64,000 nt of DNA from Silene latifolia (lineage: Eukaryota; Streptophyta; Magnoliopsida; Caryophyllales; Caryophyllaceae): positions 38,998,217-39,062,216 of the forward strand of contig NC_133534.1 of NCBI RefSeq assembly GCF_048544455.1. The letters run 5' to 3'. Made by a program: the position numbers and the translations under genes. A model generated the notes under the pieces. That model ran no database searches and was not told the origin of the DNA. It saw only the letters and a program-made list of their open reading frames with translations. How positions within the stretch are numbered: the stretch's first letter is position 1; every line of letters begins with the position of its first letter. This document shows positions 1-12,490 of this stretch, in pieces.

Positions 1-266
1 AACCAATTTCCAAGTCACACGAGGAAATCAAAATAGTTCTAAAAACATGAAATTCATCATAAAATTAAAGACAAAGCAAATTAAAAGCCAAGCTTCCATT
101 GATTCATCACCATGGTCGGCTACTCTAGCTTCCCTTGTGATCCTCTAGACTTGCTTCTCCTTGCCTTTGTCCTTGCTAGGAGGAGGCCCTATTTACAATA
201 AAAAGGGTAATTATCACAACTTGTATCACATACTAATTGAGATTGAAACATAAAAGTTAGGGATAT

Positions 267-1181
267 TTATATACCTACTGGAGTAACCTTTCCAGCTTTG
301 ATGTCGCCAAGATACTTGGAACAGTTTCTCTTCCAATGTCCAACTCCACAACAATAGTGGCACTTGTCCCTGGGGAGGGGGCACTGTACTTTGGGCTTGG
401 AGGAGCTTGCTTCATAAGTCTTAGCTATGTTCCTGTTGGGAGTTCGCTTCTTTCCCTTTTTCCCGCTTTTCTTGAAAGTTCCCTTGCTCTTTTGATTAAC
501 ATTGAGCACATCTTTGGTGGTGCTAACACTTAGCCCCATGTCCCTTTCGGCTTGCACAAGCATTTTGTGCAACTTATCAAGAGAAACTTTCTTATCTTGC
601 ATATTAAAATTCACCCGGAATTGAACATATGCTTTGATTTTGCTTAGGGAATGAAGAATTCGATCAATCACGAGTTCATCGGGAATTTCCACCTTATGCA
701 TTTTCAAGGTCTCAACATGCTCCATTAACTTGAGCACATGTGGGCTCACCTTTTGGCCCTCTTTGATGTTAAGATCAAAGAATGCGGAAGCCGCCTCATA
801 TTGAATGACCCTAGGAGCTCGTGAAAACATGTTCACAAGCTTCATGTAGATCTCATGAGCGGTGCTAATCTTTATAGCACTTCGTTGGAGTTCGGCCTCC
901 ATAGCAAAGATCAATACATTTTTCATTGCGGCCGACTCCTTTTGGTAATCCTCATAGGCTTGCCTAGCGGCGGACCTAGTATTAGGTGGTTCGGTGGGAG
1001 ATGCCTCGGTAAGGTAACGAAGCTTGTCGTCACCTTGCGCGGCCAAGCGAAGTTGTGCATCCCAATCGGCGAAATTGGACCCATTCTTTTCTAACTTACA
1101 TCGATCCATGAAGGATCGGAGCCATGACACATTGGAAAGCGGGGTGGAACTAGTAGATGCGGACGCGTTTGAAGTTGCCAT
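267..1181 (-). CDS. Copia-type Gag with a CCHC zinc knuckle (element-encoded)
   Basis: Open frame of 304 codons, encoding a Gag of the UBN2/retrotran_gag type found in Ty1/copia elements. The N-terminal part carries the short W-x-D/W-x-A pattern near residues 20-60 (FADWDAQLRL), then an alpha-helical capsid-like region. A lysine-rich linker precedes a CCHC knuckle near residues 274-290 (CHYCCGVGHWKRNC), which would bind RNA. The ATG at 1179-1181 is followed by a Ser/Thr/Ala-rich start usual for this family. Pol domains are not present to the left within the window. Confidence 0.85.
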   Translation of the reverse strand: MATSNASASTSSTPLSNVSWLRSFMDRCKLEKNGSNFADWDAQLRLAAQGDDKLRYLTEASPTEPPNTRSAARQAYEDYQKESAAMKNVLIFAMEAELQRSAIKISTAHEIYMKLVNMFSRAPRVIQYEAASAFFDLNIKEGQKVSPHVLKLMEHVETLKMHKVEIPDELVIDRILHSLSKIKAYVQFRVNFNMQDKKVSLDKLHKMLVQAERDMGLSVSTTKDVLNVNQKSKGTFKKSGKKGKKRTPNRNIAKTYEASSSKPKVQCPLPRDKCHYCCGVGHWKRNCSKYLGDIKAGKVTPVGI

Positions 1182-3296
1182 TGCAGTTGATTAAAACAAA
1201 TATTGACTACAAAATAGGAAATGAAGGAATTTAATTATCATCTATCGTTTTAATAATACTCGTTAATTTAACTACAAGTATTGCATTTATATAGTGACCT
1301 CCACCCAACTACATAAATGATTCCGAGATCCAAATTCATATTAACTTGGGCACGGTGAGCCGATTCATCCCTTATTAATATAACTCGGTAGATTAACCTT
1401 TTAATCGATTCTACTTTTAGAACTCTCGGTCGATAAAAATTACTCTAATTCTCATCTTTAGCCCGGAACACATGCGACTACGGTCAAAAATACTTCCGTT
1501 GAGCTCAATCCAAATTTCGATGTAATAACATTTTACTACCCCATTTCGCCAACGTAACAAGGTTTGTATTACGGTGAAGCCGGATTAACTCCCTTGTGAA
1601 ATTGGTACTTCATGAGTTTCTACTATTTGGTAAGGCTTTATCTCAATTTTTAATATGTGAGAAGTCTTGTCAATTTATTATCTATCACGTTTTAAGTGAA
1701 CTAAAGCGGTGAACTACGATAATCATAATTGACACGGTCGATGACTCGATATGATATGCATGTGTTGTTATGGCGATTTGGCAATGCATGTAACATATTA
1801 AAAGAAATGCAAAGCAATAAATAAAATTCCTAGTATGGCCTTCCTAAAATAGAAAATCAAATAATCTATTACATATTCGGAAACCAACTCCTTTGGTCCC
1901 TTAAATCTTCAAGTGACAAGCCTCCCAAGACACCGTCTTCGTCGGATCACCTTTCCGAATGGCACCGTCTTGAAGATGCTCCATAATTACAAATAATAAT
2001 AAAAATACAAAGCTATTCCTATTATACATTTGTAAAATGGAAAAACTAATGAAATAAAAATAAAAGTGATACGAGATCACATTAAATTACAACCGAATCA
2101 ATATTCCCTTTCATTACGGGTAATATTAATTAAAACTAAGGCCATACTAAGATAAAATTACATAATTCAAAATTATATAAATAAAAGACATTCAACAATT
2201 GAAATATGCAGCATTATAATATGTACCTATCATGCAAAATCGTGTGCCAAATCGCCCTATTTAATTTATGTCGTACATATAACCCGGTTTCATGGAAATG
2301 CGTGATAATAACCTTTTAAAATCACTAATTAACACTTAAATCACATCTAAGCTCAAGTTAATTATCCTAACACATTTTAGGACTCAAAAATCAGTCATCA
2401 CTAAATTTTTGACAATAATTCAACTTGATTTAATTTTATGCTCATTTTTGACCTTAAAATCATCATTTATATGTAATAAATCCAAATTAAATCATAAACG
2501 TTTCAAAATTTGAATTTTAAATTTTTGAACATTCTGGAATAATTCCATGACCCTCATAATGACAAAAAAAAACATGGTTAAAATTTTCGAATTAATTTTG
2601 AGAAAATATAGTTGCATTTTATCGGTTTTATCTCATAAAATACATAAAGTATCCGAAAATTACTCCAATAATTTTTACAACTTTAGATCTGATTAGTGGG
2701 ATATTAATTCAACTTAAAATAATTTTCTCAAGCCATGCAATACGTTTTAGCTAATTTTTGCTAAAATAGTCACTATTTATGCCATTTTTACTCAAAAATC
2801 CATAAATCATGCTAAAGAAGATATTTAAATCTAAAAATTTACATACTCTCTGTAAATCTTGCATGTGACATCATATTAAAAGATCATGGCTTAATTCGAA
2901 ATTTTAACCATTTAACCTCTTTTAATCCATCTTTATCTCATAAAAATCATAAATCATGCAAAATTAATCAAATTAACTCGTCCTTTTACACACAACTTGT
3001 AAAATATGCATGTGAGGCCATATAAATTTTCCAAGGTCAGAAACGAAATTTAACTATTTTTAGCATTTTAATTCCCATTTTAGTCATAAAAATGTAATAA
3101 AATGACCAAAAATCCTTAAAATGAGCAATAAATTTCCATGAATCATAAAAATGACCTAAAAACATTTTAGGACCAGAATATATAACATGCATGGTGATTT
3201 CGTGGCTTATACTTATAAATCACAAATTTTTAAGTTTTATATGTTAACCTTTTAACTCGGAAAAACAATAACCGATTATGCATGCAACATCCTTAT
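1182..3296 (-). other. Long AT-rich leader of the copia element
   Basis: About 2.1 kb lie between the primer binding site and the gag ATG. It is AT-rich, has no long open frame and shows no internal repeat that I could recognise. The length is large for a copia 5' leader, which suggests either extra sequence gained by the family or an unrecognised insertion. Confidence 0.5.
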
Positions 3297-3308
3297 GCTC
3301 TGATACCA
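3297..3308 (-). other. Primer binding site, initiator-Met tRNA type
   Basis: The minus strand reads TGGTATCAGAGC, complementary to the 3' end of plant initiator methionine tRNA. It follows the LTR by two bases. This is the standard minus-strand primer site of many plant Ty1/copia elements. Confidence 0.9.
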
Positions 3309-3310
3309 CT

Positions 3311-4606
3311 TGTTAGGTTCATATACCTATTATTAGACTCCTCTAATAGTGAACTAATTAACTTGTTAATTATTTGTTCTTTAGATCTAGTGCATGCATA
3401 ACAAAATGAAAGATTTATAAGGAAAAACAATGTTCCTTACATTGTTGGTTGGTTCGAAAATTTGGGCACAAGTAAGGTCACCTTCCTTCACTTGTTCTTG
3501 AGCTTATAATGATGGATGATCCTCCTAAGACTCCAAGTTTAGAAGCCACTCCAATAAATTGCACCCAAGATGAATCCCAAAAATCTCTACTAATATTAAC
3601 TAGATATATAGTAGAAATATTACCTTAATAATACTAATATTCTTATATTACTACTTCTAGTAATAGATTTTGTGTATTAGTATTTATTGAGAGCTTTTAT
3701 TGAATTTTGCATGTGAGAAAGCTAGAGAGATATATGCATTTTCAAGCAAAAACAAGAGTGGTAAAAAATGAGCAACCAAATGCTCATTATAAGGTGCCAA
3801 AACCGGTTGGCATGGGGCAAAGAAAGAATCTTTTGCCTTTTGTTTTTACTCTTTGTTTTTGTAGGTAGTGTGTAGGATATAAGCTTTGTAAGATATGTCA
3901 TGGACAAGTCACTATCACACATTGTTATAACAAATGAACAAGACAAACTAGAGCATCTTTTGCTCTTGTCTTTGGCCTAAATATTGGTCTTTTTATGGAC
4001 CATTTTTGCCTTTTGTCATTTGTCCCACAAATGCTTATAAGTCATATGTTTAACTATCTTACATATTTAATTATTAATGTAATCATTTAACACTTAAATA
4101 TTACAATTAATAATATAATATACACTCCACTTTTTGAGTAGTATACTACCATTATATCATCATATAATGGGTCCCATAATTGCTAGTTAGTTAAAATTAC
4201 AACTTCTTGTAGCTTTAAATAACTAATTACCTCTACCTCAAAACTTATATTAATATCTCAACTAATTTAGTAATATAACACTTAATTACTAAATTTAATC
4301 TTTATTTAATCACATTAAAATAAGACGCAAAATTGCACTCCCATAATTAAGGAATTAATTAATTCGTATCGCATACAATTAATTAAATATCTATTTGGGC
4401 CTCATCCTATAGGTGTGACCTAAAGGGATCAACTGACCACCACCGTCACACGACAGTAATGTCAAACTCTAGTCAGCCAATCATTACCGATTAATGACGG
4501 TCAGTCGACTGTATAAAGAATCATCCCTCACGTATTCTTAATTTGAGATTTAATTATGATATTAAATCATGTGATCGCACTATTGTTGATGACACATTTC
4601 CCAACA
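3311..4606 (-). repeat. 5' LTR of the copia element
   Basis: The unit of 1296 bp starts TGTTGGG and ends CCTAACA on the minus strand, giving the TG...CA ends and short terminal inversion expected of an LTR. Its 3' end lies two bases from the primer binding site. The right boundary at 4606 is set by the TGTTGGGAAATGTGTC start, which is typical of plant copia LTRs. Only one LTR is in the window. Confidence 0.85.
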
Positions 4607-5971
4607 CCCCGGCAGCCGCCCCACCGGCAACCACACACACCTTGTGAATTTCCGCCTTTTCTTCAAGTACGCGCTGCCGGCACCGATCGACCACCGGCAC
4701 GGTGTTGCAGACGCCCCTTCTTTGCGTTTTGCTTTTAATCGTTCTCCCCTTTCCCCTTTTTTCAATTGTTTTGCTGAAGCCGTGTAATTTGGTTTTGAGT
4801 ATTAGGATTATATTATAGGTTTATTATTATTATTAATATTATTATTATTAATATTATTATTATTATTAGATTAGTAGTATAAATAGACCACACCACATTA
4901 CACTACCTTACCAATTAGATAGAAATTAGTTTACCTTAGTTTTATTCTCTCTAGTCTCTCTATATTGTAACTCAAGAACCCTAATATTTCCATTCTCATT
5001 TTTCATTCAATAAAATTTGCAATCTTTCTTTAATTATTAGTTAAATTCTTCCTTTGTTTATGCAAGTTCTTCATCTCTCATTAGTATACAATTAGTATTT
5101 TGGGTTGTATTTGAAGATTAGAAGAAATTCATTCTTCCATTATTGTCCAAGATTGTTACTTTCCTCTTTGTTGGTACAATTCTCATCTTTTGTTTACATT
5201 ATTTTCATTTGTTTACATTTCTTATGTTGTTTAACTGTTATTCATCAAAAGTATTAGTCTTTATCATGTTTGCAATGTTTACTTGTGTTTTGTTGGAATT
5301 TGTTGTTAATTTCTCACCCATGAACATGTGTGAGTAGTCTTATCTAAGGTCATAGGGGGAATTTGGGTAATTAAGGGGATGAATTTGGGTTGTTAACCTT
5401 TTGAATTGGGTGATTATTTGGTTTATACTCTTAATGCATTTGAAGTGTTTGTGGAAATGCCTCAATGAAAATTGGACATTTTATTAACATGTTTGGCTTA
5501 CCTTGGTGCATTGTGCTATTAGATAGTTTTAGAAGTGCTTATCGACGAGTTTTAATGAAAGTTAGAATATCTCTTTGATGCATTCGATCCGTCTTGGTGC
5601 TCATGCTATTGGGTAGTCTTAATGCTTTATTTGTAGCTAGTTCATCTCGATCAAGTGACAACTTATTGAGGAGCTTAAGGTGACTAAGAAATTAGTCTTA
5701 AACCCTTGACCACTATTATTACCCTTTTCTTGTTAGACCTTGTTTCTCCCCCTAATTGCCCTTTGTGAACCCAAAGACCTTAGCCTTCCATCAATTGAAT
5801 ACAATCCCATTTAGTTTAATTTAACTTGTTTGCATCTTAATTTAGATAAATCAACATCTTATTTTGTTTGACTAAACTAAAGACTTAAACAAACCAAGTA
5901 TCTAACCCCCGCCATCTTCGTGTTCGACACCCGAATAAATACTACTTTTATTTGGTTTTATAAATTGTTTT
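4607..5971 (+). mobile_element. Remnant of an older Ty3/gypsy-like element: LTR/leader-like segment
   Basis: This stretch has an LTR-like layout: a degenerate ATT-rich tract near 4820-4868, a TATA-like box (TATAAATAG) near 4878, a pyrimidine-rich leader and an AATAAA-type signal near 5008. It ends at the target site of the younger Tat element, and the interrupted sequence resumes at 17464. No coding frame is recognised. Assignment to the same old element as the gag relic at 18330-18966 is inference from the nesting. Its own termini and primer site were not identified. It is an eroded fossil. Confidence 0.45.
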
Positions 5972-6548
5972 TGATGGGGCATATTCTGCACCGCTGACCA
6001 AGTCAACACATTGAGCAAGGTCAAGGATATCCACAGCAAAGTCAACGACTTAGACAGCCTAGCCGATGCAACCCATCGGCCTGTCACCTGGGTCTCGGCC
6101 TGGCAACAAGCCAGCCGGGTCACATATCCGCGTACTCATATCCAAGACCCTCGGCCGGCCTGCCATTGGTCCATCGGCCGAGGGTAGAACGGTCTTTCCA
6201 CCTGCTAGCCACTTGGCCACTACGTGACAAAAGGTGAAAGTCTATAAATACTCCTCAACCTTCATTGAGGAAAGGATCCATAAATTAACCTAAGAATCAC
6301 TATTCATCTGGTAATATCTTCCTTATCTCTCTACAATACATCCTTAGACAAGTAACAACAACTTACCCCTCTAAGTTTACTGACTTGAGCGTCGGAGTGA
6401 GTACGCTTGGCATAAAGCCAAGCCCTCAGTTCGTTCATTGTTGCAGGAGAGGCCGAGAGGAACGATAGAGACGAGGGATCCAACTCAAGACATCATTCTA
6501 CAAGCCACGGGTGGTAACAATACTTGCTCTGGAATTACACCCGGAACA
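5972..6548 (+). repeat. 5' LTR of the Tat-lineage element
   Basis: 577 bp with TG...CA ends. A TATA-like box (TATAAATACT) lies near 6242, followed by a pyrimidine-rich transcript start region. The primer binding site follows after two bases. Confidence 0.92.
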
Positions 6549-6550
6549 AT

Positions 6551-6567
6551 TGGCGCCGTCTGTTGGG
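6551..6567 (+). other. Primer binding site of the Tat-lineage element
   Basis: TGGCGCCGTCTGTTGGG, two bases after the 5' LTR. The TGGCGCC core is the usual primer site start in plant Ty3/gypsy Tat and Athila elements. Confidence 0.85.
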
Positions 6568-6645
6568 AAAGACACTAGAAGCTAGTCACATTCATTCCCA
6601 AACAAAAAATATACACACAAAAAACCCACCCCAAAAGCCAAGAAG

Positions 6646-8190
6646 ATGTCGAAACAACAAGAGGTATCCGTGACTGACGAAACCGAATTCTACCAAGATG
6701 ATACCGTCCACAAACGGAGTTGTGCAACCCTCCACGGTCAAGTGATTCAACCGAGTACGGGATGCCAATAATACCGGACACTCCGCTACTGCCGACCAGG
6801 TCACCATCATGGGACATGTGGTTGACGCAAAGAAAACCGAAGATGCTCCTGGAGCTAATTGGGAGTACGCCGGCTCACACTGTCAAGCCGACAAGAGCGG
6901 CGGAAACCGTCCAGGAGACCAGGGCCCAAAATGTGACCCCAAGAAACTTGAACGGAGCATTAGGAGAAGCTGACCCTGCCAAGACACCGGAGGAGCCCAA
7001 AGTGGTCGTGGTAGGCCTAAGTCCTTCTCGCACTCGTGAGAAGACAGCGTCGCCGCGGCACAAACGAGGCACACCCCGGAGGAGCGAAAGAAGCCCAACT
7101 CGTCAGAGTTGGAGAAGAAGCCCGACTCACCAGAGTCGGAGGAGAAGTCCTTCTCGCTACGAGGAGAGAAGCCGGACTAGGAATGCGAGGAGCCGATCGC
7201 CGCGTGCCGTTCGACATGTGGTCAGACAGCCCCTCAACGCCTACGTCCTAGATACCCCGGTGCCAACTAAGCTGAAGTTACCACCTATAGCATACAAAGG
7301 GGAAGGTGACCCGACCGACCACGTCGAGGCTTACGAATCTCACATGTCAGTATGGGAGCAACCCGATGAGGTTTGGTGCCGAATCTTCCCAACGACACTG
7401 CACGGGATGGCACAGAGTTGGTACAAGGGGCTACCCGACGGGTCGGTATCTTTATTACGCCCGACCTAAAGGACGCGTTCCTAACCCAGTATTCCTGCAA
7501 CAAGAGGAGGGCCGTGGAGACGTCGGACCTCCTGACTATCAGACAGGAGGGAGGCGAGTCTCTCCGAAGTTATGTGAAGAGGTTCGACGCCAAGGTTCAG
7601 CAAATTCGTGAGCTAAACAATGAAATGGCAGCCTTCAGCGGCTGATGAAAGGCCTCCCAAGGGGAGACCTAAAAACGAGCTCATCAAAAGCGGCGGCCCG
7701 ACCTTGACGCCGCCAGAAATTGGCGATCAAGCCATTAAAGTGGAGGACTATCACAAAACCTGGGTAGGCCCTAGCGAGGCCAAACCCTCGAAAAGAAGAG
7801 CGCCGGGAGGACAACCCGGATGAAGGACGCCGTGACAATAATCGTTCACGGTGCGGTGAAAGACGCCGCGACAATAATAGGTCACGGTCCGACAAGCCCG
7901 CCAGAAAACGAGCTCGGCGGGCGCCGGGGAGCTCGGCACCGTACTACCGAAAGCGATACAATAATCACACCCCTCACGGTCGTATCCGCGCCGAGGTCTT
8001 CGCCCGAGCAAAAACGAAGGTCAAAAGTGGGAAAGGCCCCCTAGGGCGAGGAGTGACGGTGACACGAGCCAGTACTGTGAGTACCACGGCCACACCGGCC
8101 ACTTAACAAACGACTGCCGGCATTTGAAAAATGCCATTGAAGATCTCATCCGAACGGGGAGTCTCGGCAAATACATAGCCGGAGGCCGAA
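6646..8190 (+). pseudogene. gag region of the Tat-lineage element (broken)
   Basis: The region starts with an ATG after the leader (MSKQQEVSVTDETEFYQ). A basic Arg/Ser-rich stretch lies near 7020-7210, followed by a capsid-type Gag segment (LKLPPIAYKGEGDPTDH, near 7270-7320). Towards the end lies a CCHC-like motif (CEYHGHTGHLTNDC) near 8075-8117, typical of Tat-lineage Gag. The frame is not continuous across the region. Gag would form the virus-like particle in the cytoplasm. Confidence 0.85.
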
Positions 8191-10085
8191 AAACAGATGC
8201 CGACGGGTCAAATAAGAAATCCGTTTTTGAGCGGGTAGGAGTAGTCAATGTCGTCGTCAGGGACAACGAGAATGGTGGGTCCGCTCATGGGCACAAACGG
8301 CACCTGAATGAGCTATGTCAGGAAATCAACTTTGTGCCCAACACAACAACCCCCGCTTCCAACATCCCCGATATGACCATTGGGAAGAAAGACTACGAGG
8401 GAGTCATCGCTCCTCACAGCGACCCACTTGTGGTCCACCTGGACGTAGCCAACCACTTGGTGAAGAGATGCCTGATTGACACGGGCGCCTACACAAACAT
8501 TATGTACAGAGAATGTTTCCTCGGCCTCGGTCTGAAGGTTGAAGACTTGAGCCCCTACACCAAACCGTTGTACAGTTTTTCTGGGGCCGGCCTGGTACCC
8601 CTGGGATCAATCAAGCTGCCAGTAACGTTCGGCGAGGGAAGTGCGGCCAAGAATGTTACGTCCGAGTTCGTGGTTATTGACGGCTCGTCTGCCTACAACG
8701 TCCTCATAGGCCGGGTCACTTTGAGCGAAGCCGACGCTGTGATGTCCATCCGGGCCCTGACATTAATGTATGTCTCGGACCGGGGGGAAGCTCATAAGCT
8801 CGTCTCGAAGAACGAGGAGGATCCCGGCGTATGGGAGGTTTACACTAACGGCCCTTCCACGACGAATAGCTCGAAGGCCGGCATCGTTATTATCAGCCCA
8901 AACGGAGACGTGTTTGAGCACGCCTTGAAGCTTACCTCATTGGCCCCAAACAATGAATCCAAGTACGAGGCGGTGATAACCGGAGTTGAGCTAGCTAAAG
9001 CCGCCGGGGCAGAGCGTGTCATGGTGAAAACAGATTCACTCTTAGTGACCAACCAGATCAGAGGAGAGTACGAGGCTCGGGACTACGGGACAATAAAGTA
9101 CCTAGAGAGGGTGAGAGCTGGCGCTTCAAAATTAAAATCCTTCCAGATACAGTACACCCCCAGATCCGGAAACGACCGGACCATCGGCATGGTCGAAGGA
9201 GCAGAGACCGAGGAGGTAGAGATTGATCCGGCCGCACCAGAATCGTTTCGGTGTCAACTCGGAACCAAAATTCGAGCCGACCTCCGGACTCCGCCGAGGA
9301 AGAATAAAGATGTTTTCGCCTACTCTCGGCCGAGATGCCGGCGTGAGCCGGGAGGTGATTGTTCACAAGTGAACGTACTCTCCACCGCCGCCCGGTCAAG
9401 CGAGAGAATGAGGAACTCCTCGGCCGAGAAGGATGAGGCCATCAAAGCCGAAGTAGATAAATTACTAGCGGCGGGCTTCATCATGCCTTGTACTTATCCT
9501 GAGTGGTTAGCCAATGTTGTAATGGTGAAGAAGTCATCGGGGGCATGGAGAATGTGTGTAGACTTTACCAACCTTAATAAAGCATGCCCCAAAGATTGTT
9601 ATCCCTTGCCTCGAATAGATAGTTTAATTGACGCCACGGCAGGCTACACCATGCTAAGCCTGCTGGACGCCTTCTCGGGGTATCACCAGGTATTCATGGC
9701 CGAGGAAGACATGCCTAAATGCGCAGTTATCACTGCTAACGGCACATACATGTACAAAATGATGCCGTTTGGTTTGAAGAACGCCGGAGCAACGTACACA
9801 AGGCTGGCGGACAAAGTGTTCCAAAATCAAAAAGGACGAAACATTGAGGCTTACGTCGACGATGCTATTGTAAAAAGCAAGTCTGACAGCGAGCACTTGG
9901 CCGATTTACACGAGACATTTTGTTCACTAAGGAAATACAAGATGAAGCTCAACCCAATGAAATGCAACGGTGTCCGGGCGGGTAAATTCCTAGGTGTACT
10001 TGTCGGTGCGAGGCATAGATGCCAATCCGGACAAAGTCCGAGCAATCCTAGACTGCGGAACCAAGGAATCGAAAAGAGATTATGA
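8124..10085 (+). pseudogene. pol part 1: protease, extra archaic-RNase-H-like segment, reverse transcriptase
   Basis: A 653-codon stretch. Residues about 105-200 hold a retropepsin-like protease with DTGAYTN (8477-8497). Residues about 236-355 (near 8829-9185) are an archaic RNase H-like segment (VWEVYTNG start) that closely resembles the canonical copy at 10663-11050 and is out of its usual place. Residues about 435-635 are the RT core: CVDFTNLNKACPKD near 9558, then PFGLKNAGATY near 9767 and the YVDD catalytic box near 9851. The usual Tat order is protease-RT-RNase H-archaic RNase H-integrase, so the segment between protease and RT is an addition or a rearrangement. The pol as a whole is broken. 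Confidence 0.85.
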
Positions 10086-10379
10086 TGATGCTGACCGGGA
10101 GAATGGCGGCTCTCGCCCGTTTCATCTCTCGGTCAGCCGACAAAAGCACCCCATTCTTCAAAGTGTTGAAGGGGAATAAAGACTTCAGCCGGGGGGAGGA
10201 ACAGAGCACGGCTTTCAAGCAATCGAAAGCTCATCTTCGACTCTCCCAACTCGTCTGTGTAGGTCTTTGGGGAGACGCTATACCTATATATAGCGATTAC
10301 CTCGGCCACGGTCGATCTTTGTGATCATCGGGAAGAGAACAAACAAGCAACACCCAATCTACTTTGTCACCATACGCTG

Positions 10380-11463
10380 TTGCCCGCCGAGAGAAATTAC
10401 CCACTAATTGAAAAAGCAGCTTTCGCCGTCGTCGTTGCCACGAGGAAGTTAAAACCCTACTTCGACGCACACCCCGTGACGGTCCTAACCGATCAGCCAT
10501 TGGAGAAAGCTTTAGAAAAATTCGAACAATCCGGTAGGCTCATCAAATGGGCGGTGGAACTCTCGGCTTCGGCATTCAAGTACAAACCAAGGCCTTCGAT
10601 AAAGGGGCAAGCACTTGCAGATTTCTTGGCCGAATGCACATATCAAGAAGAGCCAAACCTGTGTATGGGAGGTTTACACCGACGGCTCCTCCACGACGAA
10701 CGGCTCGGGAGCCGGCATCCTTATCATCAGCCCAAACGGGGACGAGTTTGAGTATGCCTTGAAATTCACCTTCTCGGCCTCGAACAACGAATCCGAATAC
10801 GAGGCGGTGATAACCGGAGTCGAGCTAGCTAGGGTCTTTGGAGCAGAACACATTGTGTTGAAGACAGACTCACTGTTGGTTACTAACCAAATCAGAGGGG
10901 AGTTTGAGGCTCGGGACGACGGAATGGTAAGGTACCTAGAAAGGGTAAAAGCCGACATAGCAAAATTGAAATCTTTCCAAATCCAATGCGTTCCCAGATC
11001 TGAGAACAACCGGGCCGACGCTCTCTCGAAACTTGCCAGCTCAACCATCAAGAATGTCAGCCGAACCGTGCTGGTAGATATCAGGAATGCAAAGAGCATC
11101 ACTGAGACCGTCGGCATGGTGGGCAACATGGAGACCGAGACAACGTGGATGACTCCGATAATGAAATACAAACTTACAAATGAGTTGCCGGAGGACCGCA
11201 ATCTCTCGGCCAAGATAAAAAGGATCGCCGCCAGGTACTTGGTGTTCGAAGGGGAACTGTACAGAAGGTCCGTAATAAGACCACTCTTGAAATGTGTCGG
11301 TCCAGCCGACGCAGAGCTGATACTGACAGAGATTCACGAAGGCATCTGTGGACACCACATGGGGGCAAGAACACTAGCCCACAAAGCTCTCCGAGCCGGC
11401 TACTTCTGGCCCACCATGCTTCAAGATTCCAGAACAAAGACCAAGAAGTGCACGAACTGTTAG
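10380..11463 (+). pseudogene. pol part 2: RNase H and archaic RNase H (Tat hallmark), start of integrase
   Basis: Ty3/gypsy RNase H is recognisable at about 10386-10640 (NYPLIEKAAFAVVVATRKLK). The archaic RNase H lies at about 10663-11050 with EVYTDGSSTTNGSGAG and EYEAVITGVELA; it is a second, plant-type RNase H found in Tat-lineage elements. Integrase starts by about 11320 with the HHCC zinc-binding part (HEGICGHHMG and CTNC). These domains are not in one unbroken frame. Confidence 0.87.
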
Positions 11464-12380
11464 ATGCATTCCCCGGTGATACACGCTCCCTCCCGGGACC
11501 TACAACCGGTGCTTAGTCCCCTTCCTTTCGCACAGTGGGGGATGGACATGCTAGGGCCGTTCCCAACGGCCTCCGGAGGAAGGAAGTTCTTGATCGTCGT
11601 CGTTGATTACTTCACCAAATGGGTTGAAGCTGTAGCAGTACCGGCAAAGACCACAGCGGCCGTCAGAAAGGTAATCTGGGAAAATGTTGTAACTCGTTTC
11701 GGATTACCCCAAGTTATGGTATTTGACCACGACCGAGAGTTTTGGAGTGACCTGATAATGAACTGGTTAGAAGAGCTTGGCATCAAGTTCGCATACTCCT
11801 CCGTCTGCCACCCACAGAGCAATGGGCAGGCGAAGGCAGCCAACAAAACAATCCTCAACGGTTTGAAGAAGACAGTTGAAGACCTTAAGGGAAGGTGGGC
11901 CGATGAATTACCCGGTGTCCTGTGGTCCCTTCGGACCACGGAGAAAGAAGCAACGGGGTACACCCCCTTCCACTTAGTCTACGGTTCCGAAGCAGTCCTA
12001 CCAATTGAAGCGACGGTGCCAACATTCGTAACGGCTACCTTTACTTGATTGAAAACGAGGATGGCCTGAGAGCTTCCCTAGACCTGGTCGAAGAAAGCCG
12101 AGATACAACACGCCTCAACTTGGCAGTATATCAAAACCGGATGAAAAGAGCCTACAACCGAAGAGTCCACAAAAGGGACTTAAAAGTAGGAGACCTAGTC
12201 CTAAGGAAGTCGGCTGCCACCAACAAAGGAAATATTCATGGTAAACTGACGGCCAACTGGGAGGGTCCCTACAAAGTGGTTGAAGAGATGAGGCCGGGCA
12301 CATACCGGCTGGCAGACATGGGGGGCGTGCCCTTGATGAGCCACTGGAACACTGACAACCTAAGAAAGTACTTTGTGTAA
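11464..12380 (+). pseudogene. pol part 3: integrase core and C-terminal domain
   Basis: The integrase catalytic core is at about 11530-12030 (WGMDMLGPFP; VVDYFTKWVEA; HPQSNGQAKAANK). It is followed by the GPY/F-type C-terminal part ending near 12380 (WEGPYKVVEE, NTDNLRKYF). The product would insert the element cDNA into chromosomes. The pol region of this copy is broken. Confidence 0.88.
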
Positions 12381-12490
12381 GCGGCGGAGGTGTCCAAAAC
12401 CAATGTCGGCACCCCGGCGCGTGTTTATATCTAATGAAGAAACATCTAAGTTTTCCGTCAGTGTTTATCCCCTCCGTGGTTGAGACGCAA

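Larger units (their letters stand above)
1..4606 (-). mobile_element. Ty1/copia LTR retrotransposon, 5' part, runs off the left edge
   Basis: Read on the minus strand, the order is 5' LTR (3311-4606), primer binding site (3297-3308), a leader of about 2.1 kb, and a gag frame (267-1181). The Ty1/copia assignment comes from the gag type and the initiator-Met primer site. The pol part and the 3' LTR would lie left of base 1, so neither age (no LTR pair) nor target duplication can be read. Nothing recognisable was found at 1-266 apart from continuing element-like sequence. The visible gag frame is open; whether the element is whole cannot be judged from this window. Confidence 0.85.
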
